A stretch of DNA of 7,436 bases, from NCBI GenBank assembly GCA_041493955.1, contig JBGPZW010000160.1, positions 1-7,436 of the forward strand, read 5' to 3'. The stretch's first letter is position 1. Each line of letters begins with the position of its first letter. The notes below the pieces were generated by a model that saw only the letters and a program-made list of their open reading frames with translations, did no database searches and had not been told where the DNA came from. Below, piece by piece: positions 1-5,954 of this stretch. A program made the position numbers and the translations under genes. Source of the stretch: QHYU01 sp041493955 (lineage in GTDB: Bacteria; Acidobacteriota; Terriglobia; Acidiferrales; UBA7541).

Positions 1-696
1 GCGGAGATTCGTCTAATCGTCTTGGAGGACGCGGCGGAGATCCTGCGCGGCGTCCACCCAAAGCTCGCAGAGCACGCCAAGAAGCGCTTGCAGGTCGAAG
101 GCATCGAGATCCGCCTGGGCGCAAGGGCCACGCGGTGTTTTCCCGGCGGCGTGGAGGTGAACGGCAGCGAGATCATCTCGGCGGACACGGTGATCTGGGC
201 TGCTGGGGTGCGCGCGCATGAGCTCGTCGAGGTGCTGCTCGGACCGCATGACCACATCGGCCGGGCCATCGTGAACGAACATCTGCAACTCGAAGCGCAC
301 CCGGAGGTCTTCGTGGTCGGCGACTCCTCGGCCGCGGCTATCGCGGCGGAAGCACCGCGCGTCGCACCCGTTGCAATCGCCCACGGACGGCTGGCCGCGA
401 GGAACATCGCGCACCTGGAGAAGGGCGAGCCACTGGAAAGCTACCACTACGCCTCTCAGGGCGTTCTCGTTTCACTGGGAATGAACCACGCCGTGGTGGA
501 TTTCTGGGGCCTGAAATTCAGCGGCTATTTCGCGTGGCTCTTCTGGAACGCGGTGCACCTGTTCAAGCTGGTGGGGTTCAAGAAGCAGTTGCAGGTGGCT
601 ATTGACTGGTGGCTCGCGGTGATTTTCCCGCGCGACGCCTCAATTGTGCGCCGCCCGCGCCGCTGCAAACTCTGCGGCACCGACTCTGCGCCATGA
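1..696 (+). CDS. ndh: Type II NADH dehydrogenase (NDH-2), C-terminal part, 5' end cut by window
   Basis: NDH-2 enzymes are peripheral membrane flavoproteins that pass electrons from NADH to quinone without pumping protons. The frame is open from base 1 and ends at TGA 694-696, leaving 231 residues, about half of a usual 400-450 residue protein. Visible parts are the end of the NADH-binding Rossmann domain (RLIVLED at residues 4-10), the conserved VIWAAGVRA stretch (about residues 64-72), and the FAD-contacting VFVVGDSS (about 103-110). The C-terminal membrane-association region is rich in W and F (LKFSGYFAWLFWNAVHLFKL) and ends in the family-typical IDWW segment. Oddities: the position normally holding the quinone-site AQxxxQ motif reads APVAIAHG (122-129), without the glutamines, and the tail carries CKLC. 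The gene converges on the permease with 28 bases between stops. The family call is firm; the electron acceptor is less certain. Confidence 0.88.
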   Translation, partial: AEIRLIVLEDAAEILRGVHPKLAEHAKKRLQVEGIEIRLGARATRCFPGGVEVNGSEIISADTVIWAAGVRAHELVEVLLGPHDHIGRAIVNEHLQLEAHPEVFVVGDSSAAAIAAEAPRVAPVAIAHGRLAARNIAHLEKGEPLESYHYASQGVLVSLGMNHAVVDFWGLKFSGYFAWLFWNAVHLFKLVGFKKQLQVAIDWWLAVIFPRDASIVRRPRRCKLCGTDSAP

Positions 697-724
697 GGCT
701 TCACCGCGCGAGGGGTTCCAGGCA

Positions 725-2185
725 TCAATCCGCTGGTTCGACGGCGGGCTGGCGGGCGCCCATAAGCACGGCATAGGAGACAAAGCTGACGAGGAAACCC
801 ACAAACCAGGCGTAGTTGTAGAGCACCCGCAGAGGCGGATAGACCAGGCCGACGAACGCCACGCCGCACCCCATCGCCAGCGCCGCAATGGCGTTCCAGT
901 TGAAGCCGCCCGTGAACTCGTAGAAGCCGTCGCGCTTATACAGGTCCTCGACCAAAATGATTTTCTTGCGCAAGAGAAAATAATCGCAGATCAGCACACC
1001 GGCGATCGGCCCGAGGAAGCCCGAGTAGCCCACCAGCCAGCCGAAAATGTAACTCCCATAGCTGGCCAGCAGCCTCCAGGGCCGCATGGCGATGCCCATC
1101 GCACAGGTGATCAGGCCGCCGGTGCGGAAGCTGATGCGCCGCGGGTAGAGGTTGGAGAAATCGTTCGCGGGCGAAACAACGTTGGCCGCCACGTTGACGT
1201 TGAGCGTGGCCAGCAGCAGCGCGACCATCGCCACAATCACGGCCACCGGGTTGCCCAGCCGACTCAGCACCGTGACCGGATCCCACAGCGCCTCGCCAAA
1301 CAACACTACGGTGGCGGAAGTGACCGCGATGCCGATGAAGGAATAAAACGTCATCGTCGTGGGCAGTCCCAGTGCTTGCCCCAGCATCTGCGCCCGCTGG
1401 CTGCGCGCGTAACGCGTGAAGTCGGGGATGTTCAGCGCCACGGTAGCCCAGAAGGCGACCACGCCAGTCAGCGACGGGATGAAGAAGCGGAAGAACTCGC
1501 CGAAGGAGTGGAACTTCGACGGCGTGGCCAGCATGGGCCCGAAACCGCCGGCCTTTGACCGCGCCCAGAGCAACAGCGCCAGTCCGATCAACAGCAGAAA
1601 CGGCGCGGAGATGCCCTGCAGGAAACGAATGGTCTTGATGCCGCGGAGGATCACCAGCACGTTGAGCAGCCAGAAAAACAGGAAGCAGACCGGTATGCCC
1701 AGCGCGAAGTTCTTCCAGCCGGGCGCCAGGGCGATGAACATTGCGTTGAGGGCTTCGCCGCCGATCCAGGTCTGGATGCCGAACCATCCGCAGGCTACCA
1801 GCGCGCGCAGCATCGCGGGCACGTTTGCGCCCAGCACGCCGAACGACGCGCGCGCAAAGATGGGGAAGGGAATTCCATATTGCGCCCCGGCATGGGCGTT
1901 CAGCAGCATGGGGATCAGCACCAGCACGTTCCCCAGGAAGACGGTGAAGATCGCCTGCTTCCAGTTCATTCCCCCGGCGATCATGCCGCTGGCCAGCATG
2001 TAGGTAGGGATGTTAACGCTCATGGCGATCCACAGCGCGGCGTAGTTGTACGTGCTCCAACTGCGGCGCTCGGCCGGGACCGGCGCCAGGTCCTCGTTGT
2101 AGAGAGAACTGCCGCGAATGGTTTCCAGATCCAGCGAGGCGGCACGCGGTTCGCTCCCCGGAGTGTTTTCAGTCGCGGCGGTCAT
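725..2185 (-). CDS. NCS1-family nucleobase/allantoin/hydantoin permease
   Basis: This is a cytoplasmic-membrane symporter of the nucleobase-cation-symport-1 family (relatives: Mhp1 hydantoin permease, allantoin permease PucI, uracil and cytosine permeases). It has 486 residues, normal for the family, with about 12 hydrophobic segments. The family opening YNEDLAPVPAERRSWSTYNY is at residues 29-48, followed by ALWIAMSVNIPTYMLASG in the first helix. WFGIQ (134-138) supplies the Trp and Gln matching Mhp1 W117 and Q121. WATVALNIPDFTRYAR (246-261) lies in the helix 6 region, and NVAANVVSPANDF (331-343) carries the Asn corresponding to Mhp1 N318. I chose ATG 2185 over an in-frame TTG at 2209 because that TTG overlaps the likely -10 box. 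No clear Shine-Dalgarno is seen. Next to pyrimidine-catabolic genes, uracil, dihydrouracil, hydantoin or allantoin are the likely substrates; sequence alone does not decide. Confidence 0.9.
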   Translation of the reverse strand: MTAATENTPGSEPRAASLDLETIRGSSLYNEDLAPVPAERRSWSTYNYAALWIAMSVNIPTYMLASGMIAGGMNWKQAIFTVFLGNVLVLIPMLLNAHAGAQYGIPFPIFARASFGVLGANVPAMLRALVACGWFGIQTWIGGEALNAMFIALAPGWKNFALGIPVCFLFFWLLNVLVILRGIKTIRFLQGISAPFLLLIGLALLLWARSKAGGFGPMLATPSKFHSFGEFFRFFIPSLTGVVAFWATVALNIPDFTRYARSQRAQMLGQALGLPTTMTFYSFIGIAVTSATVVLFGEALWDPVTVLSRLGNPVAVIVAMVALLLATLNVNVAANVVSPANDFSNLYPRRISFRTGGLITCAMGIAMRPWRLLASYGSYIFGWLVGYSGFLGPIAGVLICDYFLLRKKIILVEDLYKRDGFYEFTGGFNWNAIAALAMGCGVAFVGLVYPPLRVLYNYAWFVGFLVSFVSYAVLMGARQPAVEPAD

Positions 2186-2208
2186 GTGGGTCGAGGCGAA
2201 GCGGGCCA

Positions 2209-2237
2209 ATCATTAGTCAGCCGCAGCCAATCGTCAA
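2209..2237 (-). promoter_or_regulatory. Putative sigma70-type promoter of the NCS1 permease
   Basis: Read on the minus strand, TTGACG (2237-2232, 5 of 6 to consensus) is separated by exactly 17 bases from AATGAT (2214-2209, 4 of 6). Transcription would start near 2202, giving a leader of about 17 bases before ATG 2185. It suggests the permease is transcribed separately from the upstream catabolic genes. Prediction by consensus only. Confidence 0.5.
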
Positions 2238-2288
2238 TAGGGAGGCCTCTGCGCTGCATGCGAGAAAGCACGAGGAAGCCAGATGCTC

Positions 2289-2420
2289 AACGCAGAGAAC
2301 GCAGAGGCTTCCAGAGGCTCACGCAGAGTGCGGAAACAAGATCAGCGTGTACCTGCGATTTCCGAAGCTAGCCGTGAGTCCCTCTCTCTGTGTTCTCTGA
2401 GCTTCCGTGTCCTCTGCGTT
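2289..2420. repeat. Imperfect inverted repeat with tandem 9-mer AACGCAGAG
   Basis: The left arm begins with two perfect tandem copies of AACGCAGAG (2289-2297 and 2298-2306), with a degenerate third (CACGCAGAG, 2320-2328). The right arm 2401-2420 reads in reverse complement AACGCAGAGGACACGGAAGC, matching 2289-2308 at 16 of 20 bases with all four differences being transitions. Weaker complementarity continues inward to about 2327 and 2381. Similar CTCTGCGTT/AACGCAGAG palindromes occur as dispersed intergenic repeats in several soil-bacterial genomes (general impression, not searched). No transposase is present. Confidence 0.65.
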
Positions 2421-2450
2421 TAGCTCTTGGGTGTTCAGTTCTTGCTGAGG

Positions 2451-2480
2451 GCTGACTGCTTAAGATTGAGAGCAGACAGC
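2451..2480 (-). terminator. Stem-loop just after the last gene of the catabolic run, possible terminator
   Basis: GCTGACTGCT (2451-2460) and AGCAGACAGC (2471-2480) pair with a single mismatch around a 10-base loop. On the minus strand the stem begins three bases after the TAG stop (2485-2483) of the small exported-protein gene, the place for a 3'-end hairpin. There is no U-tract after it, so it may protect the 3' end or act with Rho rather than be a classical intrinsic terminator. Confidence 0.4.
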
Positions 2481-2482
2481 TT

Positions 2483-2917
2483 CTAATAGAATTGCCGCAA
2501 GTCCGGCTGGATGGGTACCTGAACCTCGAGGACGCGGCCTTCATCGGAAAGCGTGGCGCGGATGCGCCGCAGGGGTCCTGTATCACGCACCGACCAGTCT
2601 GCGGTGGACAGGGGTTTGGCGGGCTTGTCGGCCTCGTACCAGAGAAGCTCTTTGTCCTTGCGCTCAAGCTTCGCGAGGTCTAGCTCATAGATCTCTTTCG
2701 CCCGATAATCGAGCATCAGGTAGCGCCGGCCGAGCTGCACCAACACGAGGTGGTCTTTCTTCTCCGCGCGATAGACGTTCCAGATCCGCGCCGGGCGGTC
2801 GTCCACTTTCAGCACCGCCCGCTCGACCGGCTTCCAGACGATCTTGTCCGCCGCCAGGGCCGCGCAGGTCGCGAGGACCACGGCGAGGAAAAGGGTTGAG
2901 GTGGCGCGATGAACCAC
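2483..2917 (-). CDS. Small exported protein of unknown function
   Basis: I do not recognise this family. The 144-residue product starts with a good Sec signal peptide: an Arg near the N-terminus, a hydrophobic core (LFLAVVLATCAALA, 9-22) and an ALA|AD cleavage site after residue 22. The mature part of about 122 residues is polar with alternating hydrophobic residues suggesting beta strands (ARIWNVYRAEKKDHLVLVQL, YLMLDYRAKEIYELDLAKL), and has no further membrane segment and no cysteine. The start is GTG 2917-2915, the only plausible start before a methionine deep inside; the Shine-Dalgarno is weak. It follows the aldehyde dehydrogenase stop by 34 bases on the same strand, so co-transcription is likely. 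An exported product at the end of an operon of cytoplasmic enzymes is unexpected. LATC resembles a lipobox weakly but has Thr at -1, so soluble export is preferred. Confidence 0.72.
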   Translation of the reverse strand: MVHRATSTLFLAVVLATCAALAADKIVWKPVERAVLKVDDRPARIWNVYRAEKKDHLVLVQLGRRYLMLDYRAKEIYELDLAKLERKDKELLWYEADKPAKPLSTADWSVRDTGPLRRIRATLSDEGRVLEVQVPIQPDLRQFY

Positions 2918-2951
2918 GGCTTATTCCCGTGACCTGTCTGACCGGAGCAAA

Positions 2952-4448
2952 TCAGTAGATGGTGGATTCGCGTTTGCGGCCGGTGTAGTCGATGTACACC
3001 GTTTTGAGTTCGGTGTAGAAATCGATCGCCACGCTGCCCATTTCGCGCAGACCGACGCCGGTAGCCTTCATCCCGCCGAAGGGAAGCTGCGCCTCGCCGC
3101 CCACCGTCGGTGAGTTGACGTGGGTGATGCCGGTCTCGATGCGGTCGATGAACTCGAAGATTTTCGCGGCATCGTTGGAGTAGAGCGAGCTCGAAAGCCC
3201 GTAGCGCACAGAATTGGCGGCGTGCAGGGCTTCGTCGAAGTCGCGCACACGAATCACCGAGAGCACCGGGCCGAAAATCTCGTCCTGCGCGATGCTGGTT
3301 TCTATCGCGACGTGATCGAAGATCGTCGGCGCGACGAAGTACCCTCGGTCGTAGCCGGGGCCGCTCAGCCGCTGGCCGCCCAGTAGCAGCTTTGCTTCCT
3401 TCTTTCCGATCTCGATGTACTTCAGGTCGGTCTTGAATTGTCCCTCATCTACCGCCGGGCCCATGTCCACTCCGGACTCGAGCCCGTTGCCGACCTTGAG
3501 CTTCCGCGTGCGCTCCACCAGCATCTCCACAAACTTGTCCGCGACCTTCTCCTCGACGACCACGCGACTGGTGGCCGTGCAGCGCTGCCCGGTGGAGGCG
3601 AACGCGCCGAACACAGTGGACTCGACTGCCAGCGGCAGGTCCGCGTCGGCGAGAATCACGATGGGGTTTTTCCCGCCCATTTCGCACTGGCACTTCTTCA
3701 TTTTGCGCGCGCCCTGCGCGTAGAGTTCGCAGCCGACCTCGTTCGATCCGGTGAACGATACTGCGCGCACGTCGGGATGCTGCAACAGCTCGTCGCCCAC
3801 TTCGCCGCCCGAGCCCAGGACCATGTTCAGCACGCCCGCGGGGATGCCGGCCTGCTCGAAGATCTTCACAACCTTTGCCCCGGTCAGCGGCGTGATTGTC
3901 GCCGGCTTGAAGATGACGGTGTTGCCCGAGACCAGCGCCGGCGCCATTTTCCAGACGGGAATCGACACCGGAAAGTTCCATGGCGTGATGGCTGCGACCA
4001 CGCCCAGCGGTTGCTTGAGCGTATAGGCAAAGTTTTTGGGCAGCTCGCTCGGCACCGTTTCTCCGCCCATGCGCCGCGCCTCGCCGGACATGAATTCCAG
4101 AATGTTCACGGATTTCATGACCTCGCCGAGCGAGTCCTTCAGCGTTTTACCCTCTTCGCGCGTCAGGATGCGCGCCAGCTCTTCTTTCTGCTGCTCCATG
4201 AGCAGCGCGGCCTTGGCGATCACGCGCCCGCGCACCGGCGCCGGAGTGTCCCGCCAGGTTGCAAATGCGTTCTTCGCGGCGGCGATCGCCTCGCGGGTCT
4301 CCTCGCGCGTCGAGACGGGAGACACGCCGACGATCTCGTCGAGGTTGGCCGGATTCCGGCGTTCGGCCGTGCGTGTCGAGCGCGATTCCACCCAGCGCCC
4401 GTTAATAAAATTGCGGCAGATTTGAGCTGTGGTCGTCGCAGTAGGCAT
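2952..4448 (-). CDS. Aldehyde dehydrogenase, NAD(P)-dependent, related to 2-oxoglutarate semialdehyde dehydrogenase
   Basis: The product oxidises an aldehyde to the acid in the cytoplasm. At 498 residues it is full length for the ALDH superfamily. Visible motifs: PWNFP (156-160) with the oxyanion-hole Asn158, FKPA with Lys181 for cofactor binding, FTGSNEVG (232-239), the general base Glu256 in CEMGGKNP, the catalytic Cys290 in GQRCTATSR, and EIFGP (390-394). GQRCTATSR is typical of the 2-oxoglutarate/glucarate-pathway semialdehyde dehydrogenases (GucD-like), whereas CoA-acylating methylmalonate semialdehyde dehydrogenases usually have GQRCMA. Following the beta-alanine aminotransferase, the inferred substrate is malonate semialdehyde, giving malonate. 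ATG 4448 is preceded by AGGGAG with a 6-base spacer. The 148-base gap to the upstream gene leaves room for an internal promoter. Family certain; substrate inferred. Confidence 0.9.
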   Translation of the reverse strand: MPTATTTAQICRNFINGRWVESRSTRTAERRNPANLDEIVGVSPVSTREETREAIAAAKNAFATWRDTPAPVRGRVIAKAALLMEQQKEELARILTREEGKTLKDSLGEVMKSVNILEFMSGEARRMGGETVPSELPKNFAYTLKQPLGVVAAITPWNFPVSIPVWKMAPALVSGNTVIFKPATITPLTGAKVVKIFEQAGIPAGVLNMVLGSGGEVGDELLQHPDVRAVSFTGSNEVGCELYAQGARKMKKCQCEMGGKNPIVILADADLPLAVESTVFGAFASTGQRCTATSRVVVEEKVADKFVEMLVERTRKLKVGNGLESGVDMGPAVDEGQFKTDLKYIEIGKKEAKLLLGGQRLSGPGYDRGYFVAPTIFDHVAIETSIAQDEIFGPVLSVIRVRDFDEALHAANSVRYGLSSSLYSNDAAKIFEFIDRIETGITHVNSPTVGGEAQLPFGGMKATGVGLREMGSVAIDFYTELKTVYIDYTGRKRESTIY

Positions 4449-4454
4449 GTCGTT

Positions 4455-4460
4455 CTCCCT
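4455..4460 (-). promoter_or_regulatory. Ribosome binding site of the aldehyde dehydrogenase gene
   Basis: AGGGAG on the minus strand, 6 bases before ATG 4448, fixes the start codon. Confidence 0.7.
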
Positions 4461-4474
4461 CGCTCCCAGAGCCT

Positions 4475-4480
4475 ATCATA
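4475..4480 (-). promoter_or_regulatory. Possible internal -10 box upstream of aldehyde dehydrogenase
   Basis: TATGAT on the minus strand matches the -10 consensus at 5 of 6 and sits about 27 bases before the ATG. No convincing -35 box is found at 15-18 bases, so this is weak. It would allow the aldehyde dehydrogenase and exported-protein genes to be expressed independently of the first two genes. Confidence 0.25.
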
Positions 4481-4529
4481 ACGGGAGGCGGCTGCCGAAG
4501 CGCGTTCGTTCCCCCACCTGGCTTGACGG

Positions 4530-4560
4530 AGCGAAGCATCTCTCAGAGAGATTCCTCGCT
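4530..4560. repeat. Intergenic palindromic repeat (REP-like hairpin)
   Basis: AGCGAAGCATCTCT (4530-4543) and AGAGATTCCTCGCT (4547-4560) pair at 12 of 14 positions around the 3-base loop CAG, and are followed by CCCGGAATGACAA. It lies in the 148-base gap between two genes on the same strand. The sequence style resembles dispersed GAGCGAAG...CTCGCT...ATGAC repeats found between genes in many soil bacterial genomes (recollection, not searched). As RNA it could form a hairpin that attenuates read-through or sets mRNA stability between the aminotransferase and aldehyde dehydrogenase genes. Confidence 0.65.
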
Positions 4561-4596
4561 ACGCCCGGAATGACAACCCCCGACTCCGTGCGCCGG

Positions 4597-5913
4597 CTAT
4601 ACCCTTACTTCCGAGAGAGATTTGTCCAGCAGGCGGATGGCCTCGTCCATGTCGGCCTTGACGATGTTGAGCATGGGCGAGAGGCGAATCACGTTGCCGT
4701 AGAGCCCGCCCTTGCCGATCAGCAGCCCGTTTTCCCGCGCGCGCTCCATCAGTTGCACGGTGGCTGCGGGCGCTGGTTCTTTTGTCTGGCGGTCTTTGAC
4801 CAGTTCGAGGCCCTGCATCAGGCCCATCCCGCGGACGTCGCCGATCAGCGGATGCTTCCGCTGCAGCTCTTCGAGTTTGCCGCGGAAATAGGTCCCCATC
4901 GTGTGCGCATTTTCGAGCAGGTTTTCTTCCTCGATCACTTCGATCGTGGCGCGCGCGGCCACCGAGGTCACCGGGTTGCCGCCAAAGGTGGAAATCGTCA
5001 GGCCCTGGAACGAGTCGGCGATTTCCGCCGTGGTGATCGTCGCGCCGACCGGCGAGCCGTTGGCCATGCCCTTGGCGCAGGTCATCATGTCGGGCGTGAC
5101 TTCCCACTGCTCGATGCCGAACCATTTCTTTCCGGTGCGCCCGAAGCCCGTCTGCACTTCGTCGGAGATGAACAGGCCGCCATATTTCTTCACGGCCTTG
5201 AAGACAATCTTGAAATACTCCGGTGGCGGCGTGATAAACCCGCCCACGCCCTGGATGGGCTCGGCGATGAACGCGGCGATCGAGCCGCTGGTGCCCGTCT
5301 GGATCAGGTTTTCGACGTCGTTCGCGCAGGCCACGTTGCAGTCGGGATATTTCAGGCCGAGCGGGCAGCGGTAGCAGTAGGGATTGATCGCGTGGGCGAT
5401 GCCAACGCTGATCACGCCGGCCTTGCGCCACGGCGCCTGCCCGGTCGCCGCCTTCGCCAGCATCGATCCGCCGGAATAGGCGTGGCGCAACGCCACGACG
5501 TCGTAGCTCCCTGTGGCCATGCGCGCAAGGAGGATGGCGGCCTCGTTGGCCTCCGTGCCGGAATTGGTGAAAAAGCTCTTCTGCAATTTGCCCGGCGTAA
5601 TCTGCGCCAGTTTCTCGGCCAGCGCGACGATGGCCTCGTTGGGATAGAGCGTTGAAGTGTGCTGCAGCCGGTCCACCTGCGCCTTGATCTTGCCGGTCAC
5701 TTTGGGGTTCGCGTGACCTACTGACACAGTGAGGATGCCGCCGAAGAAGTCGAGATACCTCCGTCCTTCGAGATCCCAGATGTATTGCATCTGTCCGCGG
5801 TCGGCCACCAGCGGTTGCTGGTAGTAGTTGGTCACCGCGGGCCACAGGAACTCCTTGTGCTTGCGCACGACCTCTTCGCTGCGAGTGGTGGTCGGTTTCG
5901 GCTGCGTTGTCAT
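4597..5913 (-). CDS. Class III PLP-dependent aminotransferase, AGXT2/beta-alanine-pyruvate type
   Basis: This is a PLP enzyme that moves an amino group from an omega- or beta-amino acid to pyruvate or glyoxylate. It has 438 residues, the normal length. Landmarks in order: WDLEGRRYLDFFGGI (46-60), the phosphate-binding NSGTEANEAA (117-126), GVGGFITPP (222-230), DEVQTGFGRTG (251-261) with Asp251 pairing the PLP pyridine nitrogen and Gln254, the Schiff-base Lys281 in CAKGMANGSPVGA, and TFGGNP (309-314). The overall pattern resembles AGXT2 and the plant/yeast PYD4-type beta-alanine aminotransferases. Residues 180-196 hold four cysteines (C180, C183, C192, C196), recalling the YCxxC site that binds an Fe-S cluster in mammalian GABA aminotransferase. 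ATG 5913 has AGAAGGA 8 bases upstream. The gene follows the amidohydrolase by 41 bases, fitting beta-alanine to malonate semialdehyde. Family certain; substrate inferred from the neighbour. Confidence 0.9.
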   Translation of the reverse strand: MTTQPKPTTTRSEEVVRKHKEFLWPAVTNYYQQPLVADRGQMQYIWDLEGRRYLDFFGGILTVSVGHANPKVTGKIKAQVDRLQHTSTLYPNEAIVALAEKLAQITPGKLQKSFFTNSGTEANEAAILLARMATGSYDVVALRHAYSGGSMLAKAATGQAPWRKAGVISVGIAHAINPYCYRCPLGLKYPDCNVACANDVENLIQTGTSGSIAAFIAEPIQGVGGFITPPPEYFKIVFKAVKKYGGLFISDEVQTGFGRTGKKWFGIEQWEVTPDMMTCAKGMANGSPVGATITTAEIADSFQGLTISTFGGNPVTSVAARATIEVIEEENLLENAHTMGTYFRGKLEELQRKHPLIGDVRGMGLMQGLELVKDRQTKEPAPAATVQLMERARENGLLIGKGGLYGNVIRLSPMLNIVKADMDEAIRLLDKSLSEVRV

Positions 5914-5921
5914 CGGTTGCG

Positions 5922-5928
5922 TCCTTCT
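5922..5928 (-). promoter_or_regulatory. Ribosome binding site of the aminotransferase gene
   Basis: AGAAGGA on the minus strand, 8 bases before ATG 5913, in the 41-base space after the amidohydrolase stop. It supports this start and translation from a shared transcript. Confidence 0.65.
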
Positions 5929-5954
5929 GGGAATTTCCTAAGCACTCAAACCGT

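Larger units (their letters stand above)
2210..2482. other. Intergenic region between permease and small exported protein
   Basis: This 273-base stretch has no convincing gene; the reading frames crossing it are short and made of repeat sequence. It contains, from left to right, the permease promoter, a long imperfect inverted repeat with tandem AACGCAGAG units, and a stem-loop three bases after the stop of the small exported-protein gene. The base composition, with purine-rich CAGAG and pyrimidine-rich CTCTG strings, differs visibly from the flanking coding DNA. Confidence 0.7.

Noticed and set aside
644..1558. Plus-strand open frame opposite the permease (304 codons)
   Set aside because: Antisense shadow of the NCS1 gene; composition dominated by R, H, Q and A, and it overlaps the end of the NDH-2 gene.
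2186..2209. Upstream TTG start adding eight residues to the permease
   Set aside because: The TTG overlaps the likely -10 box and would lie upstream of the predicted transcript start; ATG 2185 leaves a normal N-terminus.
2289..2328. CRISPR-like array
   Set aside because: The repeat unit is only 9 bases, the first two copies have no spacer between them, and no cas gene is present.
2845..2917. Lipoprotein signal for the small exported protein (LATC)
   Set aside because: Thr at the -1 position fits the lipobox poorly, and a good ALA|AD signal peptidase I site follows.
3438..4481. Long plus-strand open frame opposite the aldehyde dehydrogenase (347 codons)
   Set aside because: It mirrors a complete gene with all catalytic motifs; its translation is rich in R, H and A with no recognisable domain, as expected for an antisense shadow in GC-rich DNA.
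4429..5655. Long plus-strand open frame opposite the aminotransferase (408 codons)
   Set aside because: Antisense shadow of a well-supported class III aminotransferase; Arg/His/Gly-rich translation, and it starts in the intergenic repeat.
4559..5845. Minus-strand frame of 428 codons overlapping the aminotransferase in another frame
   Set aside because: Its translation is low-complexity Arg/Ala/Gly-rich, without family motifs, while the overlapping frame holds all PLP motifs.
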